A stretch of DNA of 64,000 nt from Thermoanaerobaculia bacterium (GCA_030431255.1 JAUIJL010000010.1:1-64000), one strand, 5' to 3'; positions 1 through 8,100 are shown, counted from the stretch's first letter. A program made the numbers and translations. The notes: generated by a model not told the origin, from the letters alone.

Positions 1-1450
1 ATCACCAACCGCTTCGACGGAGCCGTGATCTACGCCGAGTCCTTCCTCTACGACAAACGGGGCTGGATCACCGACCTCACCCGCACCCAAGGCGGTGCCA
101 CCGTGGCCGAAACCTTCGGCTACGACAGGTCGCCTCGAAACCGTCAGCTATGACGGCACCCTAGTGTCGACCTACGGCTACGACGTCAATTCCAACCGCA
201 CCTCCTATGACGGTCCGTTCGGCACCGTCACCGAGCTCGACACCGACTACGACGCCAGAGATCGCCTTCGGCAATACGGCGACACCGACTACACCTACAA
301 CGAGGCGGGCGAGCTGACGTCGAAATCCGCCAACGGCCAAGCCGTCACTTACGACACCGACGTTTTCGGCAACCTGCGCCGAGTGTCCCTACCATCGGGC
401 ACCACCATCGACTACGTCATCGACGCGGCCCAGCGGCGCATCGGCAAACAGGTCGACGGTACCTTGACCCGAGGCTGGCTCTACCAAGACGGCCTCAACC
501 CCATCGCCGAGCTCGACGGCACGGGCAACGTGGTAACGCGCTTCGTCTACGCCACCCGCCCGAACGTGCCGGACTACCTGATCAAAAACGGCGCCACCTA
601 TCGAGTCGTCAGCGACCATCTGGGCAGCCCGAGACTCATCGTCGATGTCGTTACGGGGGTGATCGTCCAGGAGCTACGTTACGACGCCTTCGGCCGTGTC
701 ACCCTCGACACCAACCCGGGCTTCCAACCCTTCGGCTTCGCGGGCGGCTTATACGATCCACAAACCGGTCTGATACGGTTCGGAGCCAGGGATTACGATC
801 CCGAAATCGGCCGGTGGACGACTATGGATCCGATCGGTTTTGGTGGCGGGCTGAATCACTACAGCTACTCCAACCAGAACCCGGTCAACTACTCCGATCC
901 GGCAGGCAACGTCCCACTCATCGTCGCCGCGGGTCTGCTGTGGGGTGGTGTCGAGCTGGGGCTGAGCCTGTGGGATCTGTGGGAAACCGGCACCACCCTG
1001 GCGGATCCATGTGCGCCCGACGGTGAAAAAATCGCGGCGGCCGGTGGCATGCTGCTCGGAATGGCTCTACCGGGGGGAGGATATGGGGCTGGTGGCAAGG
1101 CTTTGGCATCGGCAACTTCAAAAGGAGCAGATGGAGCCACGACTCTTTATCGGGCGGTTTCGAAGGCTGAACTGGATGACATAGCTTCGAATGGTCTCAG
1201 GACCAAGTCAGGAGGTTACGAGTCTGGGAAGTTGTTCGCGACGAATCTTTCTGACGCTTCGAGATTTGGTAGAAACAACTTCCAGCTGGACGGTATCCCT
1301 AATCATCTCATTGAAGTCGACGTTCCGAGTAGCGTCATGGCGGGAGTCACAAAGTTTAGGGCCGATTCTATGGATGCAGTCTTAATACCCGCGGGCGACC
1401 TCAGCAAACTGAGGTCGGCATCGTTGAATTTCAGCCCTGTTGGACAGTGA
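1..1450 (+). CDS. RHS repeat protein, C-terminal part with variable toxin tip (5' partial, frameshifted)
   Basis: This is the 3' end of an RHS/YD-repeat polymorphic toxin; the upstream part is outside the window. YD repeats are visible (GYDVNSNRTSYDG, YNEAGELTS, YDAFGRV) and the RHS core ends with DHLGSPR, RFGARDYDPEIGRW and PVNYSDPAGN, the signature after which the toxin tip begins. The tip (about 150 aa) has a hydrophobic glycine-rich linker and then a domain starting LYRAVSKAELDDI with a later KLFATNLSDA segment; this resembles ADP-ribosyltransferase-like RHS tips, but I am not sure of the fold. Frame 1 is open from base 1 to a TGA at about 148 and reads FDGAVIYAESFLYDKRGW. The rest lies in frame 2, which has its own stop at 26-28, so the frame changes at about 130. 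Tip DNA (after about 1090) is less GC-rich than the core. In families of this kind the tip is an exported antibacterial toxin neutralised by the gene that follows. Confidence 0.85.
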
Positions 1451-1731
1451 TGGTGCGGATTCTAGCAAGTCTATACCTCTATGCAGGTGAAAGTAGTCGC
1501 CAGACACCCTTTGAGACCGGCTACCGCCCGCTGTTTGACGTGGTGGAGGGTGTCAAGACCTCAGGAATGATCACTTTGCTAGATCGGGAGCAATTCTTTC
1601 CCGGAGATGAGGGAATGGTTGAAATCAAGTTTATTGAAGCTGATTGTTCCAAGGGTATGAAGTTTCAGTTCTCCGAAGGGCGGGAACCCCTCGGAGAAGC
1701 AACTGTGATTAGAATTTTGCAACGAGCCTAG
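1450..1731 (+). CDS. EF-Tu domain III-like small protein, candidate immunity protein
   Basis: The product is 93 aa. The ATG at 1450 shares its A with the RHS stop (TGATG), so the two genes are translationally coupled, the classical toxin-immunity layout; a GTG three bases earlier is also possible. The sequence lines up end to end with the third beta-barrel of elongation factor Tu: an early beta strand, (S)RQTPF, GYRPLF, a TSG turn where EF-Tu has VTG, PGD, then GMKFQFSEG and a closing GEATVIRIL strand. There is no GTPase domain and no signal peptide. By position it should protect the cell from the RHS tip. The EF-Tu resemblance suggests either a fold reused for binding the toxin or a decoy of the toxin's target; both are inference. 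Base composition is AT-richer than the neighbouring core genes, as expected for an exchanged cassette. Confidence 0.75.
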   Translation: MVRILASLYLYAGESSRQTPFETGYRPLFDVVEGVKTSGMITLLDREQFFPGDEGMVEIKFIEADCSKGMKFQFSEGREPLGEATVIRILQRA

Positions 1732-1805
1732 GACACGCATAGGCCGCCGGTGCCTACTCGGAATAGCCCTAACAAGGAAGTAACTATTGATAAGGTCCGA
1801 AGCCC

Positions 1806-2174
1806 TTGGAAGCTCCGCTAGTTGTCTTGGCCCAGTCGAATTTGGTGATGTTCTATCGAACCGCAGAGTCACTGGAATTGGATCTTGAAGCGGTTGATGT
1901 TCGAAAGGGGGAGTATAGGGCTTTTGATGCACAAGGGCAGATTCTATCCCTTTCCATCGAGCAAAGGACCACGAAAAAGACACCTTGGTTTTTGGGAGGC
2001 GACTGGAAAGCAGAATTCGTTTGTGTAGCTGAAACGGGTGTCTATTCAACAGAAGAGCTCAAATTTGTGCTGACGGAATTCCTAACAAAGCAGACAGACG
2101 CGCCTGCTACCGATTGCGTTCGATCGCTAGAGGATTTGGTCAAGCTTGGTGTGGATGAAATAGGTTTCGAATAG
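1806..2174 (+). CDS. Small protein, probable second immunity protein of the RHS locus
   Basis: The product is 122 aa, read from a TTG; internal starts exist and the start is uncertain. A central segment (LEAVDVRKGEYRAFDAQG followed by a strand LSLSI) is a pattern I associate with small solitary proteins near polymorphic toxins, but I cannot name the family. There is no signal peptide or membrane segment. It sits 74 bp after the EF-Tu-domain-like gene and just before an eroded RHS-core fragment, which fits an immunity gene left behind by an earlier toxin tip. The DNA is AT-rich relative to the window average, as in the preceding gene. Its function rests on position only. Confidence 0.6.
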   Translation: MEAPLVVLAQSNLVMFYRTAESLELDLEAVDVRKGEYRAFDAQGQILSLSIEQRTTKKTPWFLGGDWKAEFVCVAETGVYSTEELKFVLTEFLTKQTDAPATDCVRSLEDLVKLGVDEIGFE

Positions 2175-2205
2175 TAGAGGTTATTGCCCATCGCCAGATT
2201 GGACA

Positions 2206-2340
2206 CAGGTCGACTTGGTACGGTTCGGCGCTAGGGACTACGACCCCGAGATCCCCACCGCCAAGAAGTCCCACAATCTGTTAACGTTCGCGGGTCATCG
2301 CGAGCGGACGGATCCCCTCGCGACCGTGGTCAAGCACTAG
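2206..2340 (+). pseudogene. Eroded RHS-core fragment (orphan tip remnant)
   Basis: In the frame starting at 2206 the sequence reads VRFGARDYDPEI, nearly identical to the core end of the intact RHS gene at about 775-815. It continues without the GRW motif or a toxin domain and ends at a TAG at 2338-2340. Just upstream, bases 2203-2211 would encode DTG of the usual DxxTGL motif but in a different frame, so the piece is broken. RHS loci often carry displaced tips that begin with a short core segment, and this looks like the worn remains of one. Confidence 0.7.
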
Positions 2341-2374
2341 ACGATCCAGCGTAGCTTTGGTCCAAGGGGGACCC

Positions 2375-3436
2375 ATGAGAACCATCCCACACTCCATCCT
2401 ACGAACCCCGATCCAAACCGCGCTCGTGGCGGCGCTGCTGATACCTGGTTTCGCCATGGCGGACGAGGAGAAGAAACCCGCGCTGGAAGGCATTCCAGTA
2501 GAGGGATTTCAACAGCTGATGCCCCGCGGCGGCATTCCCGCCTTGGTCGATCCGGAATTCGTCACCGCCGACGAAGCGAAGATTCCGGACGAGGCCTGGG
2601 TATTGGGCTTTGAGCGCGACGGCGAGTCATTCGCATACGACTTGAACCTGCTGAATCGCCACGAGGTGGTCAACCACGGAACGGAGGCCACGAAATTCGC
2701 GGCCGTTTGGTGACCGCTCGCCAACACGGCTGTCGTGTACAGCCGCACGCAGGGTGACGCCACCTACACCTTCGAGCCCAGCGGAGGGCTCCTCCACGCC
2801 GCATTGGTGATGCAGGATCGCGAGACCGACACCTATTGGTCGATCCTCACGCACGATGCCATCTACGGTGCTGAAAAAGGAGCCGAGCTGAGGCAGCTGA
2901 CAGGCTCGATGAAAACCACATTCGGGCAATGGAAGGCCCTACATCCCGAGACCAAAGTTCTTTCCGTCGAAGGCGAGCAACATGTGGAAAGCTCACCATA
3001 CGACAAATATTTCGACTCCGACGAAGGCTTCCGAGGCCTCAAAGCCGAAGATGATCGGCTCGCGGACAAAGCGGAGATTTTCGGATTTCGCATCGATGAT
3101 CGAGTGATCGCCGTCCCCCATTCGCTCTTCGAGAACGGTGGCGCTTTGATCAAGGTGGAGGATCGAAACATCTTCCTCTACCGCGAGAAAGACGACTCCC
3201 ATTACCAGGGAACCGTCGCGATGTTGATCAAGCCCCATTTCAATTTGGTCCGAAGCGACGGCGGCTGGTCCCTCTCCACGCCCGACGGCAGGGAGATCAG
3301 CTTCAAGCCGGAAAAACGGTCTTTCGGGGTGCGAGGAGCGATCACCCGTCCGCTCACGGGTTTCGACACCTTCTGGTATCAATGGAGCTTGACCAACCCC
3401 GAGACGTCGATCGTCGAGCAGGCCGCGCTGCCGTGA
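2375..3436 (+). CDS. DUF3179 domain protein with in-frame TGA, probable selenoprotein
   Basis: One reading frame runs from ATG 2375 (preceded by AAGGGGG) to TGA 3434-3436, 353 residues, interrupted only by TGA at 2711-2713 (codon 113). Residues 1-30 are an export signal ending in FAMA. The DUF3179 hallmarks follow in order: DEAWVLGFERDGESFAYDL, NRHEVVNH, AAVW-TGA-PLANTAVVYSR, then TYTFEPSGGLLHAALVMQDRETDTYWS. The family has a Cys-Pro-Leu-Cys motif exactly here, so the TGA replaces the first Cys; the second position is Ala. A perfect 7-bp hairpin (2727-2733 with 2739-2745, loop CGTGT) starts 13 bases after the TGA, fitting a bacterial SECIS. I recall public annotations naming this family '(seleno)protein' but could not check. 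The alternative is a recent nonsense mutation. It is followed at once by a zinc-ribbon gene (GTGA overlap). The biochemical function of DUF3179 is unknown to me. Confidence 0.8.
2727..2745 (+). promoter_or_regulatory. Candidate bacterial SECIS hairpin
   Basis: CGGCTGT (2727-2733) pairs perfectly with ACAGCCG (2739-2745) around the 5-nt loop CGTGT. The loop begins 20 nt after the TGA at 2711-2713 and has a G at its second position. From memory, the general bacterial SECIS model asks for a loop 16-37 nt after UGA, a 4-16 bp upper stem and a G in the first two loop bases; this hairpin meets all three. High GC makes chance hairpins common, so the call depends on the family match at the TGA. Confidence 0.55.
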
Positions 3437-3819
3437 GCACCGAGGCTAATCCGTTTACCATCAGCGAGATCGGCGAGCCCGGCTCGCTGGTGGCTGTGGC
3501 GGATTTCACCTGCCCGAAATGTGGTGAGCACAGCCGATTCTTCGCCCATCACCAAGGGCAAGACGGCTCCTTCGAATGCGCCCATTGTCGGCTGGTGATC
3601 CACATTCGGGGCACGCGTTTATCCGACTATCAAGAGCAGCTCGACGCCATCAACGCCAGCCTCGGCGATTTCACCGCCAAGGTCACCGATCGGGTCAAGA
3701 AGGCATCCCAACGATTGGGATCCACAGTGGAGGAACCCGACGAGGCCCATGACGAGACGGCCGACGACAAAAGGGCCGGTGGTCATCGGCATGGTCCCGG
3801 CTGTGGCTGTGCTCACTGA
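3433..3819 (+). CDS. Small zinc-ribbon protein with His/Cys-rich tail
   Basis: The product is 128 aa from GTG 3433, which overlaps the preceding stop (GTGA); an upstream start at 3382 would run through the end of that gene and is less likely. Residues 31-60 hold a zinc ribbon (CPKCG, then CAHC about 23 residues later). A helical middle is followed by an acidic stretch and a terminal metal-binding tail, HRHGPGCGCAH. No signal peptide is seen, so it is probably cytoplasmic. Its coupling to the DUF3179 gene and the CusF-like gene downstream suggests a shared metal or redox role, which is inference. Confidence 0.75.
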   Translation: MSTEANPFTISEIGEPGSLVAVADFTCPKCGEHSRFFAHHQGQDGSFECAHCRLVIHIRGTRLSDYQEQLDAINASLGDFTAKVTDRVKKASQRLGSTVEEPDEAHDETADDKRAGGHRHGPGCGCAH

Positions 3820-3867
3820 TCGGGCGATGGCCCGTTGAAACACTTGGATCGATTGAGGAGAATTTCC

Positions 3868-4404
3868 GTGAGACTTCAGTGGCGCAGCTCGTCTGCTTCC
3901 CGGCTGGTAACGGCCTTGATCGTGCTCTTCCTCGGCGCTTGCGGAGGAAGCAGCCCGGAATCGACCGAGGCCGCGAGCTATACGACCCGTGGCATCGTTC
4001 GACAGTTGGGCGATGGTCCCGCCCAAGAGCTGTTCATCCACCACGAGGCCATCCCAACGTTCGTCAACATCGATGGTGAGGTCCAAGGCATGGGCTCCAT
4101 GGCCATGCCCTTTCCCGTCGATGAGGCGGCTTTGCCCAGCGATCTTCAAGTCGGCGACAAGGTGAGCTTCGAATTTGAGGTGAATTGGACCGGCTCACCC
4201 CCCATGCGTCTGCTGTCGGTGGAGAAGCTACCCCCCGAGACGTTGTTGGCGTTTGAGATGCCCCAGGCCGGCGACGCTCCGGCGGAATCGTCCGAAGATC
4301 ACGGTCCCCACGAAGATCACGGTCTCCACGGAGATCACGGCCAGCACGAAGATCAAGAGCACCTCGGAGATCAAGAGCACGGCGGCTTGGGGCACAGCGG
4401 TTAG
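3868..4404 (+). CDS. CusF-like copper-binding lipoprotein with His-rich repeats
   Basis: The product is 178 aa from GTG 3868, chosen because GAGGAG lies 8 bases upstream. A signal peptide ends in a lipobox (LGAC, then GGSS), so the protein should be membrane-anchored outside the cytoplasm. Residues about 37-120 match the copper-binding CusF/PF11604 fold: TTRGIVRQL, FIHHEAIPTF, GMGSMAMPFPV and LQVGDKVSFEF; the His and paired Met residues are the usual Cu(I)/Ag(I) ligands. The C-terminal 40 residues are degenerate six-residue repeats (DHGPHE, DHGLHG, DHGQHE) encoded by 18-bp DNA repeats and rich in His and acid, typical of a metal sponge. Such proteins normally act as periplasmic copper chaperones with CusAB-type pumps or copper oxidases; none is seen nearby. 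Confidence 0.82.
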   Translation: MRLQWRSSSASRLVTALIVLFLGACGGSSPESTEAASYTTRGIVRQLGDGPAQELFIHHEAIPTFVNIDGEVQGMGSMAMPFPVDEAALPSDLQVGDKVSFEFEVNWTGSPPMRLLSVEKLPPETLLAFEMPQAGDAPAESSEDHGPHEDHGLHGDHGQHEDQEHLGDQEHGGLGHSG

Positions 4405-4409
4405 CTAAG

Positions 4410-6017
4410 CTAGCTACCCCCAGCTTCTTCTGTTCGGGTGGATGAGTCTTCTATGCGCCCCACCCAAACCACGAGGAAGAGCACGGGCACGCCGAGCAAA
4501 GCGGTGCCGACGAAGAATATGGGATAACCCACGGCATCCACCATGGAGCCGGTATAACCGCCCACGATTTTCGGCAGCAGGGTCATCAACGAGCTGAAGA
4601 GGGCGTATTGGGTTGCGGTGAAACGGATGTTGGTGAGGCTTGAAAGGTAGGCGATGAATGCCGCTGCGGCCAAACCCATGGAAAGGTTGTCGGCCGTGAT
4701 CACCGCCACCAGCATCCAAGGATCGTTGTCCATGGTGGCCAGCAACGCGAATAGAAGGTTCGTCGCCGAGGCCATCATGGCGCCGAGGAAGAGAGTGCGG
4801 ATCAAGCCGTAGCGCACCGAAAGCATCCCGCCCAAGAATCCACCAGCGATGGTCATGAACAGACCGAAGGTCTTGGCGATGTCGGCAATTTGATCCTTGG
4901 TATATCCGTGGTCGATGTAGAAAACATTGGCCACGGCGCCCATCACCAGATCTGAAATGCGATACGTGCCGATCAAGAGTAGGATCAAGAATCCGTTTCG
5001 GCCGAAGCGGGTCATGAAGTCCGTAATCGGCTCCACGTAGGACTCTCGCACCATACCCTCCGGCACCCACCGAATTTTCACCAGCAGCCACGCAAGGACC
5101 GCCGCCAGGGCCAAGCTGAGCAACAAGCGGGCGGACTCCACCAAGAATCCAGCCAATGTCACCACCAGACCCAAGTGGGTTTCCAAGTAGGTCTTGGCCT
5201 CCGCTGCGAAGTCGCTGGAGCCGACGAAACCGAGCACAAAGATCGCGGCGGCGGCGATGAAGAGGGAGACGAATCGCAAGTAGTCCGAGGGTCGACGCCG
5301 GGATTCGGAGCGCCGAGCCGATACCTCCGGCTCGCGGATCAAAAGGGTGGTGATCACCCCGACGAGCATGGACAAGGCCATACAGCCGTAAGCCAGGGCC
5401 CAGGCCCGATGGGAATAGACCTCCGCGGTGCTGCCGAAGAGGGCGGCCAGCTTGAGCGCGCCCGCTCCCGCCAGCAGCATGCCGATGCGATAGCCGGCGA
5501 TATAAGCGGAGGACATCATGGCCTGAAGGTCCGCTTCCACCGCTTCGATGCGGTAGGCGTCCAGGGTGATGTCTTGGGTGGCCGAGGAAAATCCCAGCAT
5601 CACCGCGGCCAGGGCGGTCATGACCAGGCTTTGTTGGGGATCGGACGCCGCCATCCAAAGCATAGCGCCGATCACCGCCAGCTGAGAGACCAGGAGCCAA
5701 GCTCGTCGGCGCCCCAATTTCCTCGTCAACCCCGGGATCGGCAGGGTGTCGATCACCGGCGCCCAAACGAATTTGAAGGAATAACCGAGCACGGCCCAAC
5801 TGAAGAAAGTCACCGTCGAGCGCGCGACCCCCGCTTCCCGTAACCAGACCGAGAGGGTGCCGAAGATCAACAGCAGGGGGATTCCCGCGGAGATGCCCAG
5901 GACGAAAATGGCCACCACCCGCGGGTGCAGAAACGCTCTGGCGGCCTCGCCCCAGCTCCGTTTCGGCTCGAGCTTGATGTCACCTTCGAGGGTTTGTGAT
6001 GCTTGTTCTCGGCTCAT
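4410..6017 (-). CDS. ampG: AmpG-family muropeptide permease (MFS)
   Basis: The product is 535 aa with about 12-14 hydrophobic segments. The N-terminal half carries AmpG hallmarks: GISAGIPLLLIFGTLSVWL, a FFSWAVLGYSFKFVWAP segment, GRRRAWLL and SATQDITLDAYRIE. AmpG imports anhydro-muropeptides released from the cell wall for recycling; in some bacteria it also feeds the beta-lactamase induction signal. The gene converges on the CusF-like gene with only 5 bases between stops. Its start codon abuts a 13-bp tandem repeat (6024-6140) that occupies the leader. No ampD, nagZ or ampR is nearby. Family assignment is firm; muropeptide specificity is inferred. Confidence 0.85.
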   Translation of the reverse strand: MSREQASQTLEGDIKLEPKRSWGEAARAFLHPRVVAIFVLGISAGIPLLLIFGTLSVWLREAGVARSTVTFFSWAVLGYSFKFVWAPVIDTLPIPGLTRKLGRRRAWLLVSQLAVIGAMLWMAASDPQQSLVMTALAAVMLGFSSATQDITLDAYRIEAVEADLQAMMSSAYIAGYRIGMLLAGAGALKLAALFGSTAEVYSHRAWALAYGCMALSMLVGVITTLLIREPEVSARRSESRRRPSDYLRFVSLFIAAAAIFVLGFVGSSDFAAEAKTYLETHLGLVVTLAGFLVESARLLLSLALAAVLAWLLVKIRWVPEGMVRESYVEPITDFMTRFGRNGFLILLLIGTYRISDLVMGAVANVFYIDHGYTKDQIADIAKTFGLFMTIAGGFLGGMLSVRYGLIRTLFLGAMMASATNLLFALLATMDNDPWMLVAVITADNLSMGLAAAAFIAYLSSLTNIRFTATQYALFSSLMTLLPKIVGGYTGSMVDAVGYPIFFVGTALLGVPVLFLVVWVGRIEDSSTRTEEAGGS

Positions 6018-6023
6018 GGAGCT

Positions 6024-6140
6024 CCAGGTCTGTGTGTGCCAGGTCTGTCTGCCAGGTCTGTGTGTGCCAGGTCTGTCTGCCAGGTCTGTCTGCCAGGTCT
6101 GTCTGCCAGGTCTGTCTGCCAGGTCTGTGTGCCAGGTCTA
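6024..6140. repeat. 13-bp tandem repeat array in the ampG leader
   Basis: Nine head-to-tail copies of CCAGGTCTGTCTG, two of them lengthened to 15 bp by an extra GT and the last one truncated, lie immediately upstream of the ampG start (minus strand). Copy number change here would alter the leader or promoter spacing. An ORF reading through the repeat on the plus strand is low-complexity and not credible. Confidence 0.9.
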
Positions 6141-6497
6141 GGTGGGAGTCACGGCTCTCGCCATGCCGGATTCGTCCGGTGGACGGCTCGTCACGACTAT
6201 AACCCCTCAGCAGGCGATTCGCTCGGCATCCACCAGCTCGGTTTCGATGCTCGGCTTCGACGCCACCGACGACGGCTGAGTGGTCATGAGGTCAGGCGAT
6301 TCTCTAGATCCCTGACAATCTGCCGGCACAACGTATCCGTAGGATCCAACCGTAGGATCGAAAAAAAAGCCGGAAAGAGCTGCCGATGGATTGTCGGTTT
6401 TCACCCATTCCATTCGTCTAAGAGTCGATACCTGGACTTATTCCACCCCGACCCGTGGTCGGGCGGGTAGTGCCTGTTAAACCGAAGGAGATTCAGA
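6141..6497. other. Intergenic region without recognisable gene
   Basis: Together with the repeat array this makes a 480-bp gap between the divergent ampG and DinB-like genes. Short ORFs exist on both strands but none has a ribosome site or recognisable motif. A hairpin CCCGAC-CCGTG-GTCGGG lies near 6447-6463 and GAAGGAG near 6484-6490 serves the next gene. It presumably holds the two divergent promoters; I could not identify -10/-35 boxes. Confidence 0.5.
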
Positions 6498-7121
6498 ATG
6501 CCCCGCAATTCCCTTTTCAAGATGTTTTCGTTACTGATGGGCTCGTCCCTACTTTGGGTCGGCACCGCCGCCGCTGAGGAAGCGGTCAAGGACGGTTTGT
6601 CCGACCACGAGCGAGCCGAGGTGATCAAGCTGCTGGAGACCTCCCGCTCCGAGCTCGAAACCCTGGCCGCCCAGACCGACGAGGCCCATTGGTATCAAAA
6701 GCCCGATCCGGAGCGTTGGTCCGTCGGTGAGGTCGTCGAGCATTTGGTGCTCACGGAAGAGTCGCTCTTCGGCATGGTCCACGGGGCCCTCGCAAGCGAC
6801 GCGGATCCGGAATGGGTGCAAATCGCCGCCAACGGCACCGACGCATTGGCCAAAACGGTCCAGGATCGGAGTCAGAAATTCCAGGCACCGGAGGTCTTGC
6901 AGCCCAAAGGTGAGGCTCCGAGGGAGGAGCTGCTCGCGCGCTATGCGGCCCTCAGAACCAAAACGTTGGACTTCGTGCGCTCCACCCAAGCCCCGGTCAA
7001 ACGCCACACCGCCGCCGGTCCCCCGGGAAAGATGAATGTGCACCAATGGCTCACGCTCATCGGCGCCCACAACCTGCGTCACAACCAACAAATCGCCGAG
7101 GTGATCGAGGGCTTCGAATGA
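6498..7121 (+). CDS. Exported DinB-like superfamily protein
   Basis: The product is 207 aa with a clear signal peptide (residues 1-26, ending GTAAAEE). The mature part is a four-helix DinB/YfiT-type domain: RSELETLAAQTDEAHWYQKPDPERWSVGEVVEH, with the Trp-Ser/Thr-x-x-E-x-x-x-H motif, and a C-terminal HNLRHNQQI carrying the second and third metal-ligand His. DinB-fold proteins bind a divalent metal and include thiol transferases; an exported version is less common. GAAGGAG precedes the ATG at good spacing. It stands alone between an intergenic region and the PlsC-like gene 26 bp downstream. The substrate is unknown. Confidence 0.8.
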   Translation: MPRNSLFKMFSLLMGSSLLWVGTAAAEEAVKDGLSDHERAEVIKLLETSRSELETLAAQTDEAHWYQKPDPERWSVGEVVEHLVLTEESLFGMVHGALASDADPEWVQIAANGTDALAKTVQDRSQKFQAPEVLQPKGEAPREELLARYAALRTKTLDFVRSTQAPVKRHTAAGPPGKMNVHQWLTLIGAHNLRHNQQIAEVIEGFE

Positions 7122-7147
7122 TCTGAGCGCCCGTTAAAATCAGGACC

Positions 7148-7882
7148 ATGCGAGCGCTCTTCGTTTTTTGCGTCCTATGCTCGGTCAAAATCCTGAGCCG
7201 ACTCTTTTATCGCGTGGATCTGAAATGGGTCGGCGAGCCGATGCCCGAGCCTTGGTCCGGTCTGCGGGTCGCCGCCCTTATCCACCACACCAGCCTCTTC
7301 GAGCCCATCTTCTTGGCGGCGGTGCCGATCCAGCTGCTTTGGCGGATCGCCCGCCGGGGCGTGGTGCCCGGCGCGGACAAGACCCTCGCCAGACCTTTGG
7401 TCGGTCTGTTCTTCCGCGTCTTTGCCCATCGAATGGTGCCGATCAGTCGGCGCCGTGACCACACTTGGAATCAATTCCTTGCCGAAGTCGGTCCCGATGC
7501 ATTGGTGGTCATGGCGCCTGAAGGCCGCATGATGAGGCCGTCCGGCCTCGACCTCGCGGGCAACCCCATGACCATCCGGGGCGGTATTGTCGACATCCTC
7601 CAAGCCTTGAAAACGGGTCGGCTTCTGCTCGCCTACAGCGGCGGCTTGCACCACGTCCAAACCCCCGGTCAGCTCGTTCCACGTATTTTCCAGACTGTGC
7701 GGCTTCGCCTCGAGGTGGTAGACATCGAGACCTACCTCGCCGGGCTCAGCCCCGACGGTGATGCAACCCGACACGATCCGAGCCGACACGATCCGAGCCG
7801 ACACGATGTGATCAGGAAAGCCGTCATCCGAGATCTGGAACGGAGGCGGTCTCTCTATTGCCCGATTCCGCCGAATCTTTGA
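7148..7882 (+). CDS. PlsC-like acyltransferase (HX4E variant)
   Basis: The product is 244 aa with an N-terminal hydrophobic segment. It has the layout of 1-acylglycerol-3-phosphate O-acyltransferases: block I is HHTSLFEP near residue 47 and block III is APEGRMMRPSG near residue 120, corresponding to PEGTRS. Block I usually reads NHxxxxD; here the acidic residue is Glu, giving HX4E, so activity or substrate may differ. Near the C-terminus a 15-bp DNA repeat (about 7768-7810) encodes repeated SRHDP units. It likely acts at the inner membrane on a lipid or lipid-like acceptor. Confidence 0.7.
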   Translation: MRALFVFCVLCSVKILSRLFYRVDLKWVGEPMPEPWSGLRVAALIHHTSLFEPIFLAAVPIQLLWRIARRGVVPGADKTLARPLVGLFFRVFAHRMVPISRRRDHTWNQFLAEVGPDALVVMAPEGRMMRPSGLDLAGNPMTIRGGIVDILQALKTGRLLLAYSGGLHHVQTPGQLVPRIFQTVRLRLEVVDIETYLAGLSPDGDATRHDPSRHDPSRHDVIRKAVIRDLERRRSLYCPIPPNL

Positions 7883-8100
7883 AAATTTTCCCCAGATGAC
7901 GGCGTGTTTTTCCTGCGGTTTGCGTGACTAGGAATAGGACCCCACCGACCTGTGTCGAAGATGCGCCGAAAAAAATCCAGAAATGATTCAGGGGTCCCGC
8001 GCATACATGATTGCCGGCCCCGGAATTTCACCTTTGTTCGTCCTTCAAAGGGGCCGGCCCTTCGGTTCGTCGAGCCGAGCGAGAGGAGCCTTTCCCCCCA

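Noticed and set aside
6003-6470. 155-codon ORF through the 13-bp repeat
   Set aside because: The first half is only translated repeat (CVPGLSARS units) and the rest has no recognisable domain or start signal.
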